64,000 nucleotides of DNA, taken from NCBI RefSeq assembly GCF_963678635.1, contig NC_087067.1, positions 58,204,287 to 58,268,286 of the forward strand, in the 5' to 3' direction. Both the position numbers and the translations under genes were made by a program. This document shows, piece by piece, positions 62,869 to 64,000 of this stretch. The notes below the pieces were generated by a model. That model did no database searches, was not told the origin of the DNA, and saw nothing but the letters and a program-made list of their open reading frames with translations. The number at the start of each line of letters is the position of its first letter. The first letter of the stretch is position 1. Source of the stretch: Symsagittifera roscoffensis (Eukaryota > Xenacoelomorpha > Acoela > Convolutidae).

Positions 62869-64000
62869 TCAGAGGGCTGGCTCAAGAGGCACAGCCCTCT
62901 GACCTGTACCCATATGCCAGAAAATCTGACGCATGGGTACAAAAAAAATCATCAAGAAACATATCAAAAAACAGTTTGTTTATTCAAAAAATTCAATCAA
63001 GAAGTAAAAAAGAGCTGATCTTATTAATAAACAGTGTCTTGGAGGATATTTTGATCTATCTTTTAAGACTTGAAGAGAATTTTTTTTTTTGAAAAAAAAA
63101 GTTTCAAAAAATTACAAGTGTTAACTTTGTATGTTCAGACCCCAGATTACTGGAAATAGGCGCAAAATGACGCAGCTATTGAGTACTTAAACTGAAGATC
63201 AAAAAATATAAAGGGTTGCAGAGGGCTGGCTCAAGAGGCACAGCCCTCTGACCTGTACCCATATGCCAGAAAATCTGACACATGGATACAAAAAGAAATT
63301 ATCAAAAAACAGCAAAAAACAGTTTTCTTTGTTTAAAAAATTCAACCAGGTAGTAAAAAAGAGCTGGTTTTATTAATAAACAGTGTCTTGGAGGTATTTT
63401 GATCTATCATTTAAAACTTAAAGAGAAGTTTTTTTTTTTGAAAAAAAAATTCAAAAAACTACAAGTGTTAACTCTGTAGGTCCAGACCCCAGATTACTGG
63501 AAATAGGCGCAAAATGACGCACACAAGGAGCACTTAAACTGAAGATCAAAAAAAATAAAGGGTGTCAGAGGGCTGGCTAAAGAGGCACAACCCTCTGACC
63601 TGTACCCATATGCCAGAAAATCTGACACATGGGTACAAAAAAAATCATCAAAAAACAGCAAAAAACAGTTTTTTTTTTAAATTCAATCAGGAAGTAGAAA
63701 AGAGCTGGTCTTATTAATGAACAGTGTCTTGGTGGATATTTTGATCTATCATTTAAGACATGAAGAGAATTTTTTTTTTTGAAAAAAAAAGTTTCAAAAA
63801 ATTACAAGTGTTAACTTTGTAGGTCCAGACCCCAGATTACTGGAAATAGGCGCAAAATGACGAACACATTGAGCACTTAAACTGAAGATCAAAAAAAAAT
63901 AAAGGTTGTCAGAGGGCTGGCTCAAGAGGCACAGCCCCCTGACTTGTACCCATATGCGAGAAAATCTGACACATGGATACAAAAAAAAATCATCAAAAAA

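Larger units (their letters stand above)
51793..64000. repeat. Satellite A array, right block (about 348-bp units)
   Basis: Satellite A resumes here in the same orientation as on the left and continues to the window edge. Anchors GGCTGGCTCA (or one-base variants) lie at 52094, 52441, 52791, 53140, 53490, 53839, 54191, 54541, 54889, 55243, 55591, 55933, 56279, 56625, 56972, 57318, 57666, 58019, 58366, 58717, 59069, 59417, 59766, 60105, 60453, 60790, 61126, 61473, 61830, 62178, 62525, 62875, 63224, 63571 and 63915. Spacings are 336-357 bp. Several short higher-order repeats are nested inside and listed separately. The first unit is partial and degraded: TGACAAATGATAAC stands where the family has TGACACATGGGTAC. 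No gene is visible. Confidence 0.97.

Overview
The window is wall-to-wall tandemly repeated satellite DNA. I found no credible protein-coding gene, rRNA, tRNA, CRISPR array, replication origin or intact transposon. Long A+T-rich arrays with gradual sequence divergence and nested higher-order repeats point to a eukaryotic nuclear genome, probably a heterochromatic block (pericentromeric, centromeric or interstitial). Nothing here identifies the species.

Layout: (1) bases 1 to about 5661 are the end of an array of satellite A, a unit of about 346-350 bp (observed 330-371). (2) Bases about 5662 to 51792 are an uninterrupted array of an unrelated satellite B, with 63 recognisable units of about 720 bp. 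(3) Bases about 51793 to 64000 are satellite A again, in the same orientation, running off the window. The whole is an A-B-A sandwich.

Satellite A carries in every unit two hairpin-forming inverted repeats one base apart (12-bp stem with 12-nt loop, then 17-bp stem with 3-nt loop), plus a T-run facing an A-run about 200 bp further on. Satellite B is itself an old dimer: each 720-bp unit consists of two diverged halves of about 360 bp that align end to end. Its + strand is strongly A-rich and T-poor.

Both arrays record repeated unequal exchange. Satellite B holds an 8-unit higher-order repeat whose second copy lost two units through hybrid units, a near-identical 2259-bp duplication, a 2157-bp three-unit repeat, alternating dimers, seven units sharing one internal duplication of about 105 bp, two shortened mosaic units and one heavily rearranged unit. 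The first and last B units share variants absent from the units between, as expected if the array grew from within. Numerous short open frames (up to 175 codons) exist on both strands. They recur because the DNA recurs, and I do not annotate any as a gene.

The most interesting items are the paired hairpins of satellite A, the dimeric origin of satellite B, the shared edge variants, and the recombination scars (shared duplication junction, mosaic short units, hybrid unit). The period and divergence statements come from reading by eye, not from alignment software.
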